A stretch of 64,000 nucleotides of DNA from the NCBI RefSeq assembly GCF_028640845.1, contig NC_080540.1:97204061-97268060 (forward strand), given 5' to 3'. Below are positions 13,193-25,560 of the stretch, piece by piece. Every line of letters begins with the position of its first letter. The first letter of the stretch is position 1. Source of the stretch: Ahaetulla prasina (Eukaryota; Chordata; Lepidosauria; Squamata; Colubridae). The position numbers and the translations under genes were made by a program. The notes beneath the pieces were generated by a model, which was not told where the DNA came from, made no database searches, and saw only the letters and a program-made list of their open reading frames with translations.

Positions 13193-14372
13193 GTAATCCT
13201 TGAGTTATGACAGTTCACTTAGCAATCGTTCAGTTATATCACCCTCAAAAGTACTTTTTTTTTAATTTAATTTTGTCATAACAGTATACATAAACATTGT
13301 CATAAGTAAAAAAAAACGTATCATGAAGAATATATATATATATATATATAAGTAAAGAATATGCATTAGCTATATTAATTTGATATACTTACGACACAGT
13401 CTCAAAGTTATGAATGTTGCAGCACAACATTCACCCTTACGACCAGTGGTGGGATTCAGCCAGTTCGCACCACTTCGGGAGAACCGGTTGTTAACTTTCT
13501 GAGCAGTTTGCTGAACTGGTTGTTGGAAGAAATCATTAGGGCAGAGAACCGGTTGTTAAATTATTTGAATCCCACCACTGCTTATGGCTGACTGCAGAGA
13601 CACTGCACCAGTCCCCCTGCCTACCCCCACCACCACAGGGAAATAACAGGCACTGGACCTGTGGAGACTCACTTAACTTGCAAAGATCTCCATGATCAAG
13701 GGAGCTGTTTCCTCTCCGGCCTCTCTGCCGCAGTTTCTTGCCTGCTCCTGAAGTATCAATAGTGGAGCATTAAGACCAGAGGCAGAGTGGGATGAACGTG
13801 TCCTGCTTTTTGAGCATTGGGCAGCTTCAGTGAATCCGAATAAGCACAACATCGCATCTCCAAAGGCTCCCAGTCTCTGCACCAAAAGACTTTGCTGGGA
13901 AAAATGGAGGCCTGCAGAGGTGCGAGATTGCACTTCTTCAGCTCTCTGTCCTCTGCTCCAAAAGCTCTTTCAAAGGGGACGGATGACTTTGGGGTCGCAA
14001 TCTCGTGCTATTTCAGGCCTCCATTCGCTGCAACAAAAGCTTTTACAAAGGACCATTCCATAATGCAGCGGGGAAGGAAAAGTGGGGGAAGCAGTTGTGG
14101 GGACCCCAGGGGAGCATGAGGTACCTCAGTGGGTCAGGAAGACCTTGAGTGGTTTGAAGCAGGTGGCCTGTTCCAGTACTCCACCCCCCCTCCATGGTCT
14201 TCTCCACCCTGAGATACCTAATCGGTACTTAATGACCTGTGCATTTGATTAACAAACATGCTGGGGAAAGCAGGGGAGGGTTACGTTAAATGAACGTGAT
14301 CCAATTAATGAGTCCTCAGGTTAAAACTGTAATTGGCAGGCTGTATTACATTGGTGACTTGAGGATTATTGT
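13193..14372. mobile_element. candidate 1.2-kb non-autonomous DNA transposon with Tigger-like ends
   Basis: The left end GTAATCCTTGAGTTATGAC and the right end GTGACTTGAGGATTATTG are imperfect inverted repeats resembling the CAGGTAGTCCTTGACTTACGAC family. The interior (13600-14200) is unusually GC-rich and has no transposase frame. It hosts the 137-bp hAT MITE at 13444-13580 and a TA run at 13330-13351. Boundaries are approximate. Confidence 0.45.
13444..13580 (+). mobile_element. 137-bp hAT-like MITE
   Basis: Begins CAGTGGTGGGATTCAG and ends AATCCCACCACTG. The flanks CTTACGAC and CTTATGGC are an 8-bp target duplication with two differences. A second copy of exactly the same length, in the opposite orientation, lies at 49858-49994. 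The 8-bp duplication and CAG...CTG termini are typical of the hAT superfamily. Confidence 0.85.
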
Positions 14373-14769
14373 ATAGAGAACATGGCTGCTGCTGCAACAG
14401 GTGTTTAGCATTTGAATAGCTAAATGTGTATTAGAAATTGTACAGAGAAAAAGAGATACAGAGATAACTGGTCAGAAATGACAAAAGAGAAAAATAACAA
14501 ATCACTTACTGAATTTTTGTCTAAAAGGTTTATGGTAAAAGTGGAAGAGGGGAAGGAGAAAAGTCCAGTTATCTAGGAGAAGAATAGTGAAATATACTAA
14601 TAACAATCTTCTCTTATGTATGGATTCATTTCCTGACCATTCTATAAATTAATATAAATGTTTGTGCATATAAATTGATCTGTTTGGCAATGTCGTTAAT
14701 CCCATTTGCAGTTTTAGTCTATTACTGCTTCATAAATGATGCTAGTATGTTGTTATGTTCTTTAATATA

Positions 14770-15151
14770 CAGGTAGTCCTTGCCTTACGACCACAATTGA
14801 GCTTAACATTTCTGTTGCTAAGCAAGACAGTAGTTAAGTGAGTTTTGCCTCATTTTATGGCCTTTCATGCTGTTAAGTGAATCACTAAGTTCGTAAAGTT
14901 AGTAACACGGTGGTTAAGTGAATCTGGCTTACCCATTGACTTTGCTTGTCAGAAGGTTGCAAAAAGCAATCAAATGACGCTGGGACACTGCAACTGTCAT
15001 AAATAAGAGTCAGTTACTAAGTGTCTGAATTTTGATCAATGGAGATGCTGCAGCGGTTGTAAATGTGAAAAATGGTCATAAGTCACTTTTTCAGTGCTGT
15101 TGTAACTTCGAATGGTCACTAAAAGAACTGTTGTAAGTTGAGGACTACCTG
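14770..15151 (+). mobile_element. Tigger-like MITE, complete
   Basis: CAGGTAGTCCTTGCCTTACG at the left and GTTGAGGACTACCTG at the right form terminal inverted repeats, each flanked by TA (14768-14769 and 15152-15153). It is the best full-length member of this family in the window and defines the TA target site. Confidence 0.9.
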
Positions 15152-15153
15152 TA

Positions 15154-17148
15154 TAGTCATTCTAATAACAGTGGAGGCATGCACACATCTGTAACGCTGA
15201 AGAATTTTAAAACGTTAGATGCTTGTGTTTATTTGGGTTTGGGAGTGATTTTTTAAAAATTCCTCTTCTAGTATTATAGCCAGGTTAGCAGAATAACTCA
15301 GATCTCTCAGCTTGGCAAACAAAAAACATACCAGCTGAGTCCCTACGCTCAGTAAATGTAAGAAAATAAATGGAGACTTTTATGTTTTTGAGTGACTATA
15401 ATGAAACAATAGTTCTTCCGACACAAATGATTAAGTCTTAAAAATGACCTTTGAGAAGTCAATCTGACGTGATACAGAATGAATCTTTGTTCATTAGTCT
15501 AGCAGTGCAGTGACCCCTAAAACATTCATCACTTCAACCAAGCCAAAATGTAGTTACTTCTTATAAAAATGCCTATCCCAATTCTGTAAATTTCTTCCTG
15601 GTACAATACACAGTCCTACCTGAAACCAAGGAACTGGAACCTGCCTACTGTTCTGAGGCTAAATTTCTGATTATTTTTTATGGGTTGGATTCTAGAGATC
15701 ATTATTTCTTCATTTAGATGGCAATTTTCCAAGATGGTAATAAATTATGGTGAAAAATGTGTACATAACTATAAGGTGATTTTCAAAAACAGAGTGACGA
15801 TTCTGGAGGGAAGGTGATGATGGAAAATGTCATTCTGAACTTACGTATTACTGACAGTGTGATTATTTCAACAGATGTTATTTGAAAGATTCAGCCTATT
15901 AATGAAGCATTTGTATTTCGGTCTTGTTGTAGAACATTCTCACAGTTCGAAATGCTGACAGTTGAGCACTTTACTTCATGCCTCAAAAAAAGAATTAGTA
16001 TCCAAATTACCTCAAGCTTTATGCATTCTAAATATGCAAAATTTAATTATCTTTTAAGCCACCAAATTTATCTGCCTGCAACATGTGATTATGGTATATA
16101 CCACTTGTTCTTCAGCGTTCATGTTTGCTCTCAGAATCATTAGAATTAATAGCCTACCCAATTACTATATAAACCTGTGCTGTTTGTGGTTATGTGTGCT
16201 ATAAATGAAATGATTCTAAGAAAAATAGTGATAAAAGTAGATTTACACATGATCCATATATATCCCGTTTTATTTACTCTTGTAAGAGGCTAAAATATTT
16301 CAATTATGATTTAAAAATTATGCATATTTTCTACTCTGATAAAATGAAGTACCAAATTCATTTTGTTGTTTTTTCCCGAGGGGTAGTTCAAATAAATAAT
16401 TTTCAAACTCTGGGTTCAGTTCTGTTGGTTAACTGTATCTGAAACAAATGAAAGTTCCTATGATTAAATGTAATGGGAAAATGTAGTCTGTTCATAAGGA
16501 TATCTAGATATGCCATCTCTGCTGAAGAAGGGAAAAGAAACAAAGTTATAGAAGTCTAAAGATTACTACTGTACAATATGACTTTTGAACTGGACTTTGG
16601 TTTGCATCTACAATTCAATACCTCTCTGCTGAAATCTGTTTTATTAATCACACAACTGTGCTGAACTCACCGTCCCTAGTGTGTAAAGTATGGTTTATGA
16701 CAAGGTTGATCAACCTTCAACCATAGTTGCAAGGAGTCCCTGAACCACTTCTCTCCCACCCCTGGAGTTCTCTATATTCATGTTTATAATAAGAATGATG
16801 CAAATTTCCATCTTCCTGCATGATTAAAAAAAGTTGACTGTATCCCCACCAAAAGTTTAACATTGTTTCATAAATAATTATACCCAAGAAAGCCAAGAAA
16901 GGGTGGTGATAGGGAAGCCTTCTCCACTTCTGTAGTGTGGCCCCACTCTGCAGTATTGCTAAGCCAGCTGGGGCCACAATGCTTGATTCTCTCCACCCCC
17001 ATTGCAATCTGAAGTGCTCATCTCTAGTTTAATTGTTTGATATGATGTATAAGCATAATCTTCTATTATTCAATAAGCAATAGAATATTAACACAAACAA
17101 ACCACCAGGCATTAATTCTTCATGAAAATGCTTTCTTATTTCCTTTAG
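15154..17148. other. AT-rich DNA upstream of the candidate exon
   Basis: No repeat recognised. 16711-17010 is less AT-rich, with a 96-codon minus-strand open frame that I cannot assign. The stretch ends in a polypyrimidine acceptor (TTTCTTATTTCCTTTAG). Confidence 0.4.
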
Positions 17149-17284
17149 AATTAGAGCAATGAAATCAAGGAGTATCTGGTTATTCCTCCTATTGCTTGAA
17201 GTTTTCATATCAGTGGCTTGTGGATGGATGGAATCAAACTGGAATGGACAATTTTATTCTGTTTCTGGGAGGTTAACGCAAGAG
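17149..17284 (+). CDS. candidate first coding exon of a secreted or membrane protein
   Basis: A strong acceptor (CTTATTTCCTTTAG) precedes the exon and a consensus donor (GAG then GTAAGA) follows it. An ATG at 17159 opens a 42-codon frame ending exactly at the donor (phase 0). The start reads MKSRSIWLFLLLLEVF then ISVACG: a basic N-terminus, a hydrophobic core and a small-residue cleavage region, i.e. a classical signal peptide. The mature part begins near CGWMESNWNG and ends GRLTQE. The frame is stopped four codons into the intron (GTAAGATAA), as expected for a true exon. The upstream acceptor implies a 5' non-coding exon outside this segment. I do not recognise the protein. Known: signal peptides are often encoded in the first coding exon. 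Inferred: this is a real gene. Its only visible partner is the microexon at 38939. Confidence 0.6.
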
Positions 17285-19019
17285 GTAAGATAAAATTTAA
17301 AATTTATATTGTGTGTGTATGTGCTGTTTTGTTCTTCCCAGTGTACATTTTCCCCTTCAAATTGAGATTTTTAAAAATTATAAGAATTTTAATAATGTCA
17401 AAAATTATTAGCAATAATTGAGAACCTGAGCTTCCATATTTTTCGAAACCAAGCTTCCCTATTTTTAAACACAAAAGATCAAATTTATATTCTTTCTTTT
17501 ATTCGTCATTCCTCTAGAGATTGATGAGCTGTAGCACATAGTCAGTATGGCCAATGGTGAGGGATGCAGAAAGCTGCAGTCCATGAGTGCTGTAAGAAAT
17601 TAAGTGGAGCTTATACATGATTCAGTCTTGGCCTTTATTTTACCAACCACTAATACATAAGGAAATGTTGTCGTCCCTAAAATTGCATAGTATGTTTTTT
17701 GATTTAAAAAAAAAATACATTACATTTCCCATGTCTTAACTCAGAAAAATCATAATATACCATATTTTAATCTTTGGTCCAGGACTGATTTTCTTACCTT
17801 TAAAAAAATAAACCCAAATCCATAGATTCCCCAACTATAAATTAGTATTAGTAGTACCGGTAATGATAAACTGAGTTGGAAAATAATAAAATTCAGTTCA
17901 ATATGCAGTTTGGTGCAGTTCTCTCTTTTGTCCATTTAAGTATGCACAGTATATATGTATGTCCAGTTCACATGTGATCCTTTAAAATTATAATGTCTTG
18001 GTTATTAATTTTTGCTAGGAAGTATCTTGTTGGGATAATGAATTCATTTATTGTACATAGATGTAATACAGCCACTGAATTAAATTCTCAGAATAAAAGG
18101 CCATCAGCTATTTTCCCCCTTTGTCACATGCATACATTTTTATGTGTGCACACACACTCTTATATACTAATGAATTGTTTAAGTATTAGTGAAGGCTTTT
18201 CCAAGCTGGAGATAAGTGAGATAAAGAAGTTTAAACATGTTAAACTTAATTTTTAAAATCCAAATTATAGAAGGAAAATGTCATATTTTTCTTCTCCCCT
18301 CTTCAATGTACCTTCAATAGGACTTGAGACTAATCATCCCAACTCTGAAACACACGCTCTATTCCCTTATGTTCTTACCAATTATTTATGTGTATTTTTA
18401 AAATGTTTAACAGATAACATATTGCAAAATCAGTCCTTTCAACACTAATAGACACACAGAGAGAAAGTTCTCCACCCTCTCTTTTGTGCTTACGTAGTAA
18501 CATGCTGTGATCTAAAGGGTTACAGGAACTACATCGGGCTGATGGCTTAATTAGTCCAAGATGACTTTGCGTTATCTCTCTCATTTAACAGAATAGATTA
18601 ATAGAAATCTTAATGTATTACTTATGAATCTACTCCTAATAACAGTAATAATACTACAGCAGCTACAGCAGCTATATACATTAGCATAATATTTTAAATT
18701 CTGTGCCTTGTGAAGGTAAAGGTCTCCCCATTAACAACCTGACATTTGGAAAAGAACAATGTGACTTGAATGAAATCAGGTGCTGAAATGCCTTAGTAAA
18801 TGATTTAGCTGTAGTTTTTCATATGAAAATTGCACAGAAATATTTATCCACTTGATCATCTTCTGCAACCCTAAAGTTAATATGCAAATTACTTGTTTTG
18901 GGTTGATAAAGAGATATACTAAGCATGTATGGATGCACTAGTCCAAATACTTAACTGCTTAACAAGTGTGAAGTATATGAAAAATTTCAGCTCTTAACTG
19001 AATGACCAGTTTTATATTG
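17285..19019. other. candidate intron sequence, no repeat recognised
   Basis: AT-rich DNA without recognisable elements. Several 60- to 87-codon open frames occur but show no motifs or splice context. Confidence 0.4.
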
Positions 19020-19027
19020 GTATAGAG

Positions 19028-19159
19028 CAGAGGTCTCCAACCTTGGTCCCTTTAAGACTTGTGGACTTCAACTCCCAGAGTCCCTCAGCCAGCTTTGCTG
19101 ACTGAACTCTGGGAGTTGAAGTCCACAAGTCTTAAAGGGACCAAGGTTGGAGACCCCTG
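19028..19159. mobile_element. hAT-like foldback MITE
   Basis: CAGAGGTCTCCAACC...GGTTGGAGACCCCTG. The two arms (about 55 bp each, including GACTTGTGGACTTCAACTCC) are nearly perfect inverted repeats around a short centre (CAGCCAGCTTTGCTG). A perfect 8-bp target duplication GTATAGAG flanks it (19020-19027 and 19160-19167), which fits hAT. Confidence 0.95.
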
Positions 19160-19167
19160 GTATAGAG

Positions 19168-19779
19168 AGCCTCCCCAAAACCAGCCCAATTCTTCTCAAT
19201 CATAGGTAGCTAGTAAATGCCATCTAAATCATATTTTTCCAATTTTAGTAGTAGTAGAGAAAATTAAGTTAGAGATTTCTCTTTAACATACTATATATGC
19301 TTTTTATTTACATCACAAGTTACCTTTATTTTTAACCAAGGCTTTTCTGGAGTATATTATAGAAATAAATAAGTCCTTAACTACCAGGTTTACAACTCAA
19401 AAGAGTGGAAAAGAAGGTGAGAATAGAGGCTTGAAAAAGGAAAATAAGACTCCTTTGTTTAATAAAATGAGCAGTACAACTCCTCAGGGAGAGACCCGTT
19501 CTTTCAGCAATTCTTAAAATAATCCTGCTTCCCTTCTTGTCTGCTTTAATCGCATTAGGGTTAATAGATGCCAGTATTCTAGAAAGCTGAAACAATTCAG
19601 GCTGCTATTGATCTGATTTTAGCCTTGTGCTTGATATTTACTTTCGCACAGTAAGAACTGTAGAATGGAGCCCACATTAGTAAGGAAAACCTAATGTGCA
19701 GACTAGTGAAGAGGAGAGCAGTCTTCAAGGTTGGTTTGATTATGAGTGAGGGGTAAATTGCTGAGTTCATGCATAATGA
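19168..19779. other. unassigned DNA
   Basis: AT-rich to mixed sequence with no recognised gene or repeat. Part of a 159-codon minus-strand open frame (19597-20076) falls here, but its peptide shows no recognisable motif. Confidence 0.35.
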
Positions 19780-20190
19780 GAAATGTTTAACTGTCAGAAA
19801 TGACCTGGTTTTTATGTATCGAGAAGGCAAAATTGGTAGGTTCATACATCTCCCTAATGGCCAACGATGAAGAGACACGAACCGGCACTGCACACAATGA
19901 TGTGAATGATCAGATAGTCTTTTGGAGTCACATGGCTGGATCTTGTTATGAACAAAGACAGTTTGAAGGTCTTCACAATTCCAGACAAAATGAGAGAAGC
20001 GAGGCTGTGGCAATATGGACATGTGGCCAGAACTGATGTGGAATCCATCACGAGGCGCCAAGGCAGGCGCTTGCATTCAGCCCAGATGGCCAGCAGCCCC
20101 AAGGATGACTGAAAAAGCAATGAATGGATTGCCTGCACGACAGCATATGCCCTGCCAATATTGCAGGCCAGACAAAGTGGCAAGTGAAAT
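19780..20190 (+). pseudogene. possible RTE-like LINE C-terminal remnant
   Basis: From 19984, in frame, the sequence reads DKMREARLWQYGHVART, then a basic stretch (RRQGRR). This resembles the RLRWxGHV segment near the C-terminus of RTE-type and related non-LTR ORFs, followed by their GRP-rich region. It ends at a stop in 20110-20120. The rest of the segment is in other frames. The assignment rests on one motif, so it is tentative. Confidence 0.35.
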
Positions 20191-20279
20191 GCAAAACTGT
20201 GAACACAGTGATATGACGGGAATAACACAAAAAACAATAACAAGAAGAAGATACATCTCACTAATTAAAAAAAACTAGA

Positions 20280-21274
20280 CAACCAAGTTGTGTATGAATT
20301 AGGGTGCTTAAATTGATTCTTACCTGCTGGTTCTCCATTAAATCTACCTAAATTTATTTCTGCGGGATGCAAAGTGTTAGCATGGTCAAAAAACATGTCT
20401 GGAATGGCAATAGATTAATTTGGCAGGAAAAAAAATGTAGAAGGAGAAAGCATAATATATTTCCTGTTTTTAATTGCTCAAAACTGGCTTTTACTTTCTA
20501 GTGAAAGCAGTCATTAGGCTTTTGTTCCCTTTTGATTGCTAGATAAGATCTATGGGCTGAAAAATAAATCTCAAAGTCTTTATGTGTTAAAATTCAGATT
20601 TGTGTTGTTTTTCCCCCCGAAATGGGAGTAGGGTTTAGTTCCTGGTTTCTCTGTGGAACTGGAATTGGATTATACCTGTTTACAACTTATTTAGGCTAAT
20701 CTTGAAGAGGATTTAAGTACTTTGTGCTGCATCACCATATGCAGATCAAACAAATGTAATTATTGGAGATAAACAAAGAACAAGTTGATTATCTTGTTAA
20801 TTGCTATATAAAATCCTGATCCTTTTATTCACCCTGTTTTCTTTCTGCCCAAAGAAAATACCTTCTGTTCTGGTAAAAAACAAAACAAGTGAAGAATCTC
20901 TCTGTCCACACTTTTTTATGCTTTTTAAAGCATAAGTAAGAGAACACATTGGTTATGTGTTTTTTTGGAGACTAGGATTATATATCTGTTTCACAAACGA
21001 TTTGGAAGAAAACTTTGGAATCAATAGGATAGGAAGACAGAAGTGCTGCGCTTCCCCTCAGGAGTTCCAAAGTACGATTTCCAAATACATTCTGAAGCCT
21101 GCACAATCATAGAAACGGTCTCTAGAACCTAATAAAATGTATAGATACTACAATGGATTTTACTTTTTAATGATTTTTGATTTTGGGAGATAGGATTAAT
21201 CTCCTATCTTATATTTAAGTTAGGGAAAAAAGAAAGTAATAACTATGCTTACTGATTAAAGAAGTGATTTATTA
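20280..21274. other. unique AT-rich DNA
   Basis: No gene or repeat recognised before the split SINE. Confidence 0.4.
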
Positions 21275-21334
21275 AGAGCCCCAGTGGCACAGTGGTTAAA
21301 GTGCAGTATTGCAGGCAAGCTCTGCCCACAACCT
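21275..21334 (+). repeat. tRNA-derived SINE, left part, split by LINE insertion
   Basis: GAGCCCCAGTGGCACAGTGG then TTAAAGTGCAGTATTGCAGGC is the head of a common snake SINE. It stops after CCCACAACCT, and the missing body resumes 4.86 kb downstream at 26196, again with AACCT, giving a probable 5-bp target duplication. Confidence 0.8.
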
Positions 21335-21618
21335 ACCCCGCCCGGGTAGAAGAGAGTGCGGTGAGTCGGAGGATGGGCGAATTGAGGCGGGGCGTCTCCG
21401 AGTTCCCTCAGGAGGAGTCCCGGAGCGCTCTTCCTCCAGCGGCGGTGTGGCCGATGATGGCGGTGGCGGTGGCGGCAGTGGCCCGGCCTTTTCCAGCGGC
21501 CCGGCCTTTTCCAGCAGCGGCAGCGGTCCGGCCTTCTCCAGGCCGGGCGGCAGCGGCCTGGCTGGGCGGCAGAGGCAGTGGCCCGGCTTTTCCAGCGGCG
21601 GCGGTGGCGGTGGCGGTG

Positions 21619-21955
21619 GCGGCCGGTTTTTGCCGGCGGTTCTCCGGCGGCGGTGGTCGGCGGCCTGGCTTGGCCCTGCTTCGAGGCCTAGAGCCTTTCT
21701 CCCCTTTGTCCCCTCCGTCTGCGGTGCTGGTGGTGTGGGCAGCCTGGCCTTTTTCAGCAGTGGCGGCGGCGGCGGCGGCGGTGGCGGCGGTGGCGGCCGG
21801 TTTTGCCGGCGGTTCTCCGGCAGCGGTGGTCGGCGGCCTGGCTTGGCCCTGCTTCGGGAGGGGCCTAGAGCCTTTCTCCCCTTTGTCCCCCCCGTCTGCG
21901 GTGCCGGTGGTGTGAGCAGCCTGGCCTTTTCCAGCAGTGGCGGCGGCGGCTGAGT
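21619..21955 (+). repeat. two tandem ~174-bp GC-rich monomers in the LINE 5' UTR
   Basis: A unit starting GGCCGGTTTTTGCCGGCGG and containing CTGGCTTGGCCCTGCTTCG and GAGCCTTTCTCCCCTTTGTC occurs twice in a row (about 21619 and 21793), with small GGC-repeat tracts between. Both strands are open over 200 codons because the units lack A/T-rich stops. Tandem 5' monomers act as promoters in some L1 families; a similar role here is inference. Confidence 0.8.
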
Positions 21956-23234
21956 TCTTCGGTGGCGGCGGCGGCCTGGCCTGGAGGCTCTTTCCCCCCG
22001 GCAGCGGTAGTGGCGGTGGCGGTGGCGGCGGTGGCGGCGGCCTGGTTGGACCGGCTTGGCCATGGCCTAGCCTGTTGGTGGTTGACTGGGTCCGGCGAAC
22101 TGTGGCATGACCCAGCAAACCCGGCGGGTGAGTGGCCTATTCCAGCTGGCGGCCTGGCTTAGCGGCCACGAAGAGGCCCGATGGTCACCTTCTTTGCCAT
22201 CTTGAAGGTTGTCCACGGGTCTAGGGACGCCTCCCTACCATCTAGAGGACGCCTATGGACCGCCTATGGGGCTTTTGAGTCCTTTGCCCCCGGACTTTTG
22301 GAGAGATGTCTCATCGGTGGAGCAGCTTGGCCCATTAGGCGCGTGTTTCGGCCTCTTTGTCAACCTGAAGGACGATCACGGGCCATGTAGGCACCTTTTT
22401 ACCATCTTGGAGGATGCCCATGGGCTGGCTGCAAGGGGATCTTCTGAAGACCTTTGGTCCCCAGCTGGGGGAATTGAGGATGGTCCTGGACAATCCTAGC
22501 TTGACTATTGTAGGACTATATCCTTCTCCCCCCCCCCGCGCCCATAGACCACCCCTCGGGATTGGAGATGAGGGGTTGGAGCTCTGACTGAATCATGGCG
22601 GTTTGTTTATCTACCGCCCAAGACCTATATCCCGTCTGTCTTCCACTCGGAATTACTGGTGCGTCAATTTCCATCTTGACAGGTCCAGGATGGGTCTGTT
22701 TGCCGGACTTTTATCATGCGGACATTTACAGCGGCTGACCTTCTTGCCTCGTAGATTCCCCTCTCTCGCGGGTCTGGCCCCCCACATTATCGAGGGCCCA
22801 TCTTGAGGACGGGTTTTGGAACCCCGAGAGATGGCATGCCAAAAATAGGAGACTCAGGGGATTTTTAATTAATTATTTTAATCGGGTTTTTAAGGGGAAT
22901 TTTAATGGGAATTTTAAGGGGAGGGCGGGAACTGACGGGTTTGGGTTGGAGGAGGTAGTGTCGGGTGGGGGGGGGTGGGAGGGTTAGGGCGGGTGTTGGG
23001 GCTAGCCCGTCGGGAGGGAAACCAGTCCCTGCGCGTGCTCGTGGCGATTATTTAGTGGGTTCGGAGGTTATGGGGGGGAATGTGTTCCTTTTTGTGAGGG
23101 TGGTTCCATTTGCACGGTAAGTGGAGGGGCAGATATGGCGGAAGGGGGATCGACGGTCTAGGGGTCACGCTGCTCGATGTCTGCAAGCGATCGCGCCCCG
23201 ATCCTCTGACTTTTCCTGCCTCGGATGGTCAAGA

Positions 23235-23990
23235 CCTCAGAGCCTGGGCCTTCGCCTTATGTTATGCAACGCACGGTCCGTGGCCAATAAGGCCCCCCTA
23301 ATACACGAATTTATCCAGGGTGGCGCCGCGGATCTTATAGGCGTTACGGAGACCTGGTTGGGCACTGGAGGGGGCGTGCCCCTGGTCGAAATGTGCCCAC
23401 CGGTTTCCGTGCATTCCATCAGCCGAGGCCCAGGGTAGGGGTGGGGGTGGCGGTTGCTATTAAAGAGAGTCTAGAGCCGAGGGAGACCACTGTACCTCAG
23501 ATCGCCGGGTGTGAATCCTCTTGTGAGATGGGGTCATAGGTGTCAGATGGGCTTGCTGGTCACGTACCTGGCTCCTTGCTGCGTGACAGCTGCCCTGCCC
23601 GAGCTCCTGGAGGTGCTTGCCGGGTGGTAGTGGAGACCCCAGACTTTTAGTCATGGGGGACTTTAACTTGCCATCGGCCGGCTCGTCATCGACAGTGGCT
23701 CGGGAGTTCATGGCTTCCATGACGGCCTTGGACCTGACTCAAGTAGTGGATGGCCCCACTCACATCGGGGGTGGCACTCTGGATCTTATTTTTATCTCTG
23801 GTCAGTGGTTGAAGGATCTGGATTTGAGAGATGTAGTCATAGAACCTTTGTCATGGTCAGATCACTCTCCTTTGCCTGGACTTTCTGACCGCCACTCAAC
23901 ACCGCAGGGAGACGGAGCCACAACGTTGGTTCCGTCCCAGGCGCCTGATGGACCCGGAGAGGTTCCGGACGGAGCTTGGGCCACTTCCTG
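23235..23990 (+). pseudogene. LINE endonuclease domain, frameshifted
   Basis: The first part (RSVANKAPLIHEF and GVTETWLGTGG) is in one frame and ends near 23438. The second (MGDFNLPSAG, LDLIFISGQW, WSDHSPL) lies in another frame starting about 23617. Together they give the apurinic-endonuclease fold signatures ETW, GDFN and SDH, whose residues bind metal and substrate in the family. At least one frameshift and a scrambled stretch near 23440-23610 prevent a joined protein. Confidence 0.8.
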
Positions 23991-24719
23991 AGGGTCTGGC
24001 TCACGGCACGGCAGAGGAACTAGCCGCAGCCTGGCAACGGGCTGCGGCTGGGGCTTTAGACCGTGTCGTGCCTCTGCGGCCTCTGACCCGGCGCAGATCC
24101 CAACCGGCTCCTTGGTTCTCCGAGGAGCTGAGGGGGATGAAACGCCGGAGAAGACGCCTAGAGAGCTCCTGGAGGTCTAGCCGCTTAGAGGCTGATCGAC
24201 ACTAGTTAGGTCCTATACTAGGACCTACCTGGTGGCACTGAGGAAGCGGCGTTGCTACGCCTCCTCCCTCATTGCGCCGGCAGATAACCGCCCAGCCGCC
24301 CTGTTTGGGTGACCCGCCCTCCTCCACCAGGGGGAGCGGGATGACCCGTTGCAGGGACGTGCTGAGGAGTTTAACGGTTATCTATACGATAAAATCGTTC
24401 AGCTTCGAGACGGTCTAGACCAAAATTGCGGCGATTCAGATGAGGCGTCTGAGGGTGGTCTTGGTGACATTTTCTGGGATGAGTTTGACCCTGTGGCTCC
24501 CGAGGACATGGACAGGTTGTTGGGTAGGCTGAATGCCACCACGTGTTTACTGGACCCGTGCCCCTCCTGGCTGGTGCTGGCCACTCAGGAGGTGACACGA
24601 GGCTGGCTCCAGGCGATTACGAGTGCCTCCTTGTTGGAGGGAGTCTTCCGCCGCCTTGAAAGAGGCGGTGGTGAGGCCCTCCTCAAGAAGCCCTCCTGAC
24701 CCGCTGTCTTAGGTAATTA

Positions 24720-25560
24720 TCGTCCGGTCTCCAACCCGCCGCGGCGAAGGTTGTAGAGAGTATGGTGGCATATCAGTTTCCCCTGCACCTGGATGAAACT
24801 GTCTATCTAGACCTGCTCCAGTCCGGTTTCCGGCCCGGCTACAGCACGGAGACGGCTTTGGTCACAGGATGATCTCTGGAGGGCCAGGGATAGGGGTTGT
24901 TCCTCTGTCCTGGTCCTATTAGACCTCTCAGCGGCTTTCGATACCATCGACCATGGTATCCTGCTGCGCCGGTTGGAGGGATTGGGAGGCACCGTTTATC
25001 GGTGGTTCTCCTCCTATCTCTCCGACCGGTCGCAGACGGTGTTGACAGGGGGCAGAGGTCGGCCCCGAGGCGCCTCACTTGTGGGTGCCGCAGGGTCGAT
25101 TCTCTCGCCTTCTGTTCAACATCTATATGAAGCCGCTGGGTGAGATCATCAGTGGCTTCGTGTGAGGTACCAGCTGTACGCTGATGACACCCAGCTGTAC
25201 TTCTCACACGGGCCACCCCAATGAAGCTATCAAGTGCTGTCCCGGTGTTTGGAAGCCGACGGGTCTGGATGGGGAGAAACAGGCTCAAGCTCAATCCTTC
25301 CAAGACAGAGTGGCTGTGGATGCCGGCATCCCGGTACAGTCAGCTGAGTCCTCGGCTGACTGTTGGGGCGAGTCACTGGCCCCGGCGGAGAGGGTGCGCA
25401 ATCTGGGCGTTCTCCTGGATGAACGGCTGTCTTTTGAAGATCATTTGACGGCCGTCTCCAGGAGAGCTTTCCACCAGGTTCGCCTGGTGCGCCAGTTGCG
25501 CCTTTCTAGACCGGGATGCCTTATGCACGGTCACCACGCCTCGTGACGCCTCGCCTGGAT
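24720..25560 (+). pseudogene. LINE reverse transcriptase domain, frameshifted
   Basis: Motifs in order: LLDLSAAFDTIDHGILL near 24916 (the first catalytic Asp region), YADDTQLYF at 25177-25200 (the catalytic Asp pair), and LKLNPSKTEWLW near 25280 in a different frame. The region before YADD also carries a shift at the expected VPQG motif. It copied LINE RNA at the nick in intact relatives; this copy cannot encode a whole enzyme. Confidence 0.85.

Noticed and set aside
16717..17007. 96-codon minus-strand frame just upstream of the signal-peptide exon
   Set aside because: No motif, no signal peptide and no splice signals; composition suggests an old repeat.
19597..20261. Minus-strand frames of 159 and 135 codons
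   Set aside because: They overlap each other and a plus-strand RTE-like segment, have no motif and lack splice context. Chance frames are more likely.
21296..22118. Long proline- and alanine-rich open frames of 207 to 255 codons on both strands
   Set aside because: They overlap in four frames within GGC-rich LINE 5' UTR. Lack of A/T-rich stop codons explains them; there is no conserved domain.
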